From positions 1 through 7,099 of the forward strand of contig JAGLQE010000249.1 in the NCBI GenBank assembly GCA_023137005.1: a DNA stretch of 7,099 bases. Reading direction: 5' to 3'. Below the pieces are notes generated by a model. It was not told where the DNA came from. It was given only the letters and a program-made list of their open reading frames with translations, and searched no databases. Position numbers and translations under genes: made by a program. This DNA comes from Thermoplasmata archaeon (GTDB lineage: Archaea; Thermoplasmatota; Thermoplasmata; SG8-5; JAGLSY01). Below are positions 4,040 through 7,099 of the stretch, in pieces (positions within the stretch are counted from its first letter, which is position 1; every line of letters starts with the position of its first letter).

Positions 4040-6613
4040 ATGAGTGGGGAACATGGTGAAGATGATAAAGATGGGAAGAAAGACCAATCATTGAAAATGG
4101 AACACAATAACAATATTTCGATTTCAGATCCAAATGATAATGGTAGGGTTCCTTATGAGGCCCTGATAGAGAGTGAAGAGAAATACCGCACGATGTTCGA
4201 TAATGCTCCGGACAGTGTGTTCTATGTGGATGACAAAGGAGTTGTCATCGAGTGCAGTATCAGCACGGAAAGCCTTTATGGATATCCAAGAGATGAGATA
4301 ATTGGCAAACATCTTTCCTCATTCATGACACCAGCCTCGGTCGAGGTATTTCGTGAGAACTTCCCAAAACTGAAGCGCCTTGAACAGGTGGATGGCACCA
4401 TTCAGATCATTAATGGAAGTGGTGAGACAATTGATATCTGGCGCAAAGGCATTCCTTTGACCAATGCTGAGGGAAAGTTCATCGGAGTTCTGGCCTTTGA
4501 TAGGGATATCACCAAGCAAACAAAGGCAGAGCTCGCTCTTGCCAAGAGTGAGATGAGGTTCAAGGGCTTTTTTGAGAAAGCTGGAGATGCTATCTATGTT
4601 CATGTGTTAAAAGATGAGGGCTTCTCAAATTTTATTGAGGTGAATGATATTGCCTGCAAGCTATTGGGCTATACTCAAGAAGAGCTGCTTAAATTATCAC
4701 CAAAAGATATCAGTGCTCCTGCAAATGCTCAGGAACAAGGAAGACAAGAAGTCCGAAAAAAACTTCAAGAAGGGCAATGGCGGATATTTGAAGCAGTTCA
4801 CATTACGAAAGATGGAAAAAAGATACCAGTTGAGATAAGTTCTAGGGCATTTGATCTGGGAGGACAAACCATGGTCATGTCCTTAGCAAGAGATATCACT
4901 GAACGTAAACTAACACAGGCCGCATTACGGGAAAGTGAGGAAAGATACAAAAGTATCTTCGAGGGTGCGAGTGATGCAATAATCACAACAGATCCTTTTG
5001 GAAATATAACTTCCTGGAATAAAAAGGCTCAGGAAATGCTATGCTATGATACTGAAGAATTCATGGGCAGACCAATAGCCACACTGGCTCCAGAGAACTT
5101 GAGGGATAAGGAAAGAGAGGTAATGATGAAGGTCAGAGAGACTGGCATCATTCAAAATCACGAATCCATTGCCGTCGATTGCAATGGAAAGCACATCCCT
5201 ATTGAATACTCGATAACCGCAATGAAGGATCCTGATGGAGAACTATTAGGATTTTCAGGAATAATAAGGAATATCACGGAGAGAAAATTGGCTGAAGCGG
5301 CTTTACAGGAAAGCGAGGAACGATTCAGAGAAATGGCAGATATGCTACCAGAAGCTATTTTTGAAGCAGACCTAAATCTTGATCTGAAGTACGCCAATCA
5401 CCATGCCTTCGAGATATTTAGATACCATAAAGGAGATCTGCTGAATTTGAATTGTATTGACCTGGTGGACCCTAAGGAGATCGACCGTGTCAGGGAAAAC
5501 CTTGCTGGACGTATGAGGGGTGAGGATAAGGGATTGGTTGAATATCTGGCATTGAGAAAGGATGGATCCACTTTTCCAATGCTTTTACATTTGACCCATA
5601 TCATACGCAAAGGAAAAACAGATGGTTTTAGAGGCATTGTCATAGATATCACCGAGCGCAAGCAGGCAGAAGAAGCCCTGAAGGAAAGTGAAGAAAAGTA
5701 TAGGATCATCTATGAAACATCCGGTGATGCGGTAATGACCCTGGAACCCCCTGAATGGAAATTCACATCTGGAAACAATAAAATAATGGAGATGTTCGGA
5801 GTGAAGGATGTGGAAGAATTCATTTCATTGGCACCTTGGCAGATATCCCCAGAATATCAACCTGATGGTCAATCATCCCTTGTAAAATCAAAGGAAATGA
5901 TAGGTATTGCCATGGAGGAAGGGGAGAATTTCTTCGAATGGACTCACAAAAAAATGAGAGGAGAAGATTTCTATGCTACTATATTATTGAGTCGAGTGGA
6001 AATCGGAGGCAAGGCATTCTTACAGGCAAGAGTTAAGGATATCACCGAGCGTAAGCAAGTGGAAGATGCCTTGAAGGAAAGTGAGGAAAGGTACAGAGAA
6101 TTATTCGAAAATGCCCCGGATGCTATCTTCCTTGCAGAAGTAGAAACAGGCATTATCATCGATGCGAACAGTGCGGCATTAAAACTTATGAAAATGCCCT
6201 GGGATGATGTCGTGGGACTTCATCAATCCAAGCTTCACCCTGACTGGATCAAAGGCAAAGAAGATTTCAAGCAACACATGAACGAAGCAAAGGAAAAAGG
6301 TACTGCATCTCCAACCGAATCATATATTGTCCGCCCAGATGGTCGTGAGATCCCCGTGGATATAACAGCCCGTGTCATACAGATAAATGGCAAGCCAGTA
6401 TCGCAGGGCGTGTTCCGTGATATAAGTGAGAGAAAGGAAATGGAAAAGAAGACCAGGATGAAGACCGCGGAATTGGAGAAATTCGGTAGTCTCTCAGTGG
6501 ACAGAGAAATGAAGATGGTGGAATTGAAAACGGAGATAAATGCTCTCCTTGAAAGACTGGGTGAGGAAAAACGGTACAAAGCTCTGCCAGTGATAGATCA
6601 TAAAGGGGATTGA
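4040..6613 (+). CDS. Soluble protein with six PAS domains and no kinase domain
   Basis: An 857-aa cytoplasmic protein with no membrane segment. After a charged, low-complexity N-terminus (1-40) come six PAS/PAC units starting near residues 44, 170, 298, 424, 549 and 680, about 126 residues apart. Each opens with an ESEEKYR-like helix and most close with a DITERK-like PAC end. PAS5 (550-672) has the WQISPEYQPDGQ and FFEWTHKK signature of a well-known PAS subtype, and PAS2 has the FIEVNDIACKLLGY type. Residues about 806-846 form a helical module (ELEKFGSLSVDREMKMVELK) that in other proteins often links PAS to a kinase, but here the chain stops. It has no H-box and no ATPase domain. It may sense redox, a small molecule or a cofactor and signal by protein contact, perhaps to the receiver upstream. 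The ATG follows GGGGAG by six bases. Ligands are unknown. Confidence 0.93.
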   Translation: MSGEHGEDDKDGKKDQSLKMEHNNNISISDPNDNGRVPYEALIESEEKYRTMFDNAPDSVFYVDDKGVVIECSISTESLYGYPRDEIIGKHLSSFMTPASVEVFRENFPKLKRLEQVDGTIQIINGSGETIDIWRKGIPLTNAEGKFIGVLAFDRDITKQTKAELALAKSEMRFKGFFEKAGDAIYVHVLKDEGFSNFIEVNDIACKLLGYTQEELLKLSPKDISAPANAQEQGRQEVRKKLQEGQWRIFEAVHITKDGKKIPVEISSRAFDLGGQTMVMSLARDITERKLTQAALRESEERYKSIFEGASDAIITTDPFGNITSWNKKAQEMLCYDTEEFMGRPIATLAPENLRDKEREVMMKVRETGIIQNHESIAVDCNGKHIPIEYSITAMKDPDGELLGFSGIIRNITERKLAEAALQESEERFREMADMLPEAIFEADLNLDLKYANHHAFEIFRYHKGDLLNLNCIDLVDPKEIDRVRENLAGRMRGEDKGLVEYLALRKDGSTFPMLLHLTHIIRKGKTDGFRGIVIDITERKQAEEALKESEEKYRIIYETSGDAVMTLEPPEWKFTSGNNKIMEMFGVKDVEEFISLAPWQISPEYQPDGQSSLVKSKEMIGIAMEEGENFFEWTHKKMRGEDFYATILLSRVEIGGKAFLQARVKDITERKQVEDALKESEERYRELFENAPDAIFLAEVETGIIIDANSAALKLMKMPWDDVVGLHQSKLHPDWIKGKEDFKQHMNEAKEKGTASPTESYIVRPDGREIPVDITARVIQINGKPVSQGVFRDISERKEMEKKTRMKTAELEKFGSLSVDREMKMVELKTEINALLERLGEEKRYKALPVIDHKGD
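4169..6097 (+). repeat. Six PAS seam repeats (ALxESEExYR linker)
   Basis: The start of each PAS unit recurs near 4169, 4547, 4931, 5309, 5684 and 6077, encoding variants of ESEERYR after an ITERK-type PAC end. DNA similarity is highest between 5645-5701 and 6038-6094, which differ at roughly ten of 57 bases and lie 393 bp (131 codons) apart. This marks internal duplication of PAS units. Recombination between seams could change the number of PAS domains. Confidence 0.8.
6455..6577 (+). other. C-terminal helical signalling module of the PAS protein
   Basis: Residues about 806-846 of the 857-aa protein form a long amphipathic helix with the conserved-looking core DREMKMVELKTEINALLERL, followed by GEEKRY. 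The same kind of segment is common between the last PAS and the histidine-kinase core in many multi-PAS proteins, where it acts as a signalling helix and dimer contact. Here it is terminal, which leaves it as the only visible output surface. Confidence 0.6.
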
Positions 6614-6619
6614 CGAATA

Positions 6620-6916
6620 ATGGCCTTTCAGGAAAATGAGATAATATTGTTCATACTCGGTATCGGCGTACTTATTTTCATATTGAAAAATCATCTTGAC
6701 CCCAAGACAAGCCAGGTCCTGATGGGATTTCCAGGATACAATCTATTCGTATATGCCTATATCATTATTCTGATAGGATGGGTATTCACGATACTTGAGG
6801 GTTTCTTCTTGAATGAATTATTGAATATGATTGAGCATATGTGCTATGCATCATCCGCCCTGATGCTGGCCTACTGGAGCTGGAAGGTGTTTGGTAAACA
6901 GGAGGTCGAATCATGA
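6620..6916 (+). CDS. Small three-TM membrane protein, 98 aa, unknown function
   Basis: A 98-aa membrane protein with three hydrophobic segments: about 8-23 (ILFILGIGVLIFIL), 42-60 (LFVYAYIIILIGWVFTILE) and 71-91 (IEHMCYASSALMLAYWSWKV). A charged loop, KNHLDPKTSQ, follows TM1 and a short hydrophilic tail, GKQEVES, ends the protein. It has no signal peptide or catalytic motif. The start is an ATG six bases after the PAS stop codon, with GGGGAT about nine bases upstream. The stop overlaps the next start in an ATGA. I do not recognise a named family. Its place between a soluble multi-PAS protein and a further membrane gene suggests a membrane anchor or sensor for the PAS protein, but that rests only on gene order. 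Confidence 0.85.
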   Translation: MAFQENEIILFILGIGVLIFILKNHLDPKTSQVLMGFPGYNLFVYAYIIILIGWVFTILEGFFLNELLNMIEHMCYASSALMLAYWSWKVFGKQEVES

Positions 6917-6988
6917 AAATTGTTATGAGTAATAATATAATAAATTTTCATGACAGGCCTACTGCGGAGCAGGAGGCTGAATCATGAA
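6899..6988 (+). repeat. 19-bp direct repeat pair covering two ribosome binding sites and ATGA junctions
   Basis: CAGGAGGTCGAATCATGAA (6899-6917) recurs as CAGGAGGCTGAATCATGAA (6970-6988), 17 of 19 bases alike and 71 bp apart. Each copy contains a ribosome binding site, the codons for a glutamate-serine C-terminus, and an ATGA stop/start overlap. The pair could result from a local tandem duplication, or from conserved coupling signals. Confidence 0.75.
6913..6987 (+). CDS. Possible 24-aa peptide coupled on both sides
   Basis: A 24-codon ORF begins six bases after AGGAGGT, overlaps the stop of the three-TM gene by ATGA, and ends in a second ATGA overlap with the next membrane gene. The peptide is hydrophilic (MKIVMSNNIINFHDRP, then TAEQEAES). 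Its last residues mirror the QEVES end of the three-TM protein because both lie in the 19-bp direct repeat. It may be a genuine microprotein. It may instead be a translational bridge that couples its neighbours, or a fragment left by a local duplication. Length alone gives no proof of function. Confidence 0.4.
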   Translation: MKIVMSNNIINFHDRPTAEQEAES

Positions 6989-7099
6989 TCCTGTAGGGGT
7001 CATAGATGTCATTACCTTCCTGGCCACGATATTAATTTTGATGGTTTACATACGTAGCAGAAAAAATGCGTTCTGGCATGATATAAGGACCTTGATCTT
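6984..7099 (+). CDS. N-terminus of a membrane protein (3' part cut by window edge)
   Basis: The first 38 complete codons of a plus-strand gene that runs off the window. The ATG lies seven bases after AGGAGG and overlaps the preceding stop in an ATGA. Residues about 4-22 (VGVIDVITFLATILILMVY) form a membrane helix. A basic, cytoplasmic-looking segment, IRSRKNAFWHDI, follows, and TLI may lead into another helix. This beginning is compatible with a multi-TM sensor, including the membrane part of a histidine kinase, but no domain can be called from so little sequence. It continues the operon of the regulator, receiver and PAS genes. Confidence 0.75.
   Translation, partial: MNPVGVIDVITFLATILILMVYIRSRKNAFWHDIRTLI

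Noticed and set aside
4169..6097. Regularly spaced repeats that might suggest a CRISPR or other repeat array
   Set aside because: The period is about 378 bp, in frame, and explained by tandem PAS domains in one coding sequence.
6235..6694. Minus-strand ORFs of 114 and 66 codons at the end of the PAS gene
   Set aside because: Antisense to the last PAS domain, the helical tail and the start of the three-TM gene; compositional shadows with no start signals.

Overview
The window looks archaeal, most likely euryarchaeal or Thermoplasmatota-like. Several upstream regions carry purine-rich BRE plus TATA-box promoters instead of -35/-10 boxes. Coding sequence is moderately AT-rich and favours ATA, AGA and AGG codons. 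Ribosome binding sites of the GGAGGTGA type are strong, stop/start overlaps (ATGA, TAATG, TGATG) are common, and one gene is apparently leaderless. No rRNA, tRNA, CRISPR array, insertion sequence or integrase was seen, and I cannot name the species. Two divergent clusters of signal-transduction genes leave a 310-bp AT-rich intergenic region at 2734-3043.

Left cluster (minus strand, 2733 down to 1). From its promoter outward it encodes: a 45-aa helical peptide; a 267-aa protein with a C-terminal half weakly resembling the V4R/heme-NO-binding-like sensory fold; a 52-aa CxCxxC coiled-coil protein; and a hairpin plus T-tract that looks like a terminator. It then continues with a 307-aa membrane receptor with a His/Asp/Glu-rich outer loop and a HAMP domain but no output domain, a 76-aa small soluble protein, and the start of a second two-TM plus HAMP protein that leaves the window. 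The first three genes are linked by overlapping stop/start codons. A doubtful 74-aa ORF spans the terminator.

Right cluster (plus strand, 3044 to 7099). It encodes: an Lrp/AsnC-type winged-helix regulator; a stand-alone CheY-like receiver; an 857-aa soluble protein of six PAS domains with a C-terminal helical module and no kinase; a 98-aa three-TM protein; a possible 24-aa peptide; and the start of another membrane protein. Most junctions overlap or are only a few bases long, so the set is probably one operon, with a possible internal promoter before the PAS gene.

Together this reads as a sensory island. The left side supplies membrane HAMP sensors and small accessory proteins. The right side supplies a transcription factor, a receiver and a multi-PAS sensor. 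No histidine kinase catalytic domain and no MCP signalling tip is visible. The phosphodonor for the receiver and the output of the HAMP proteins must lie outside the window, possibly in the two truncated edge genes, or elsewhere in the genome.
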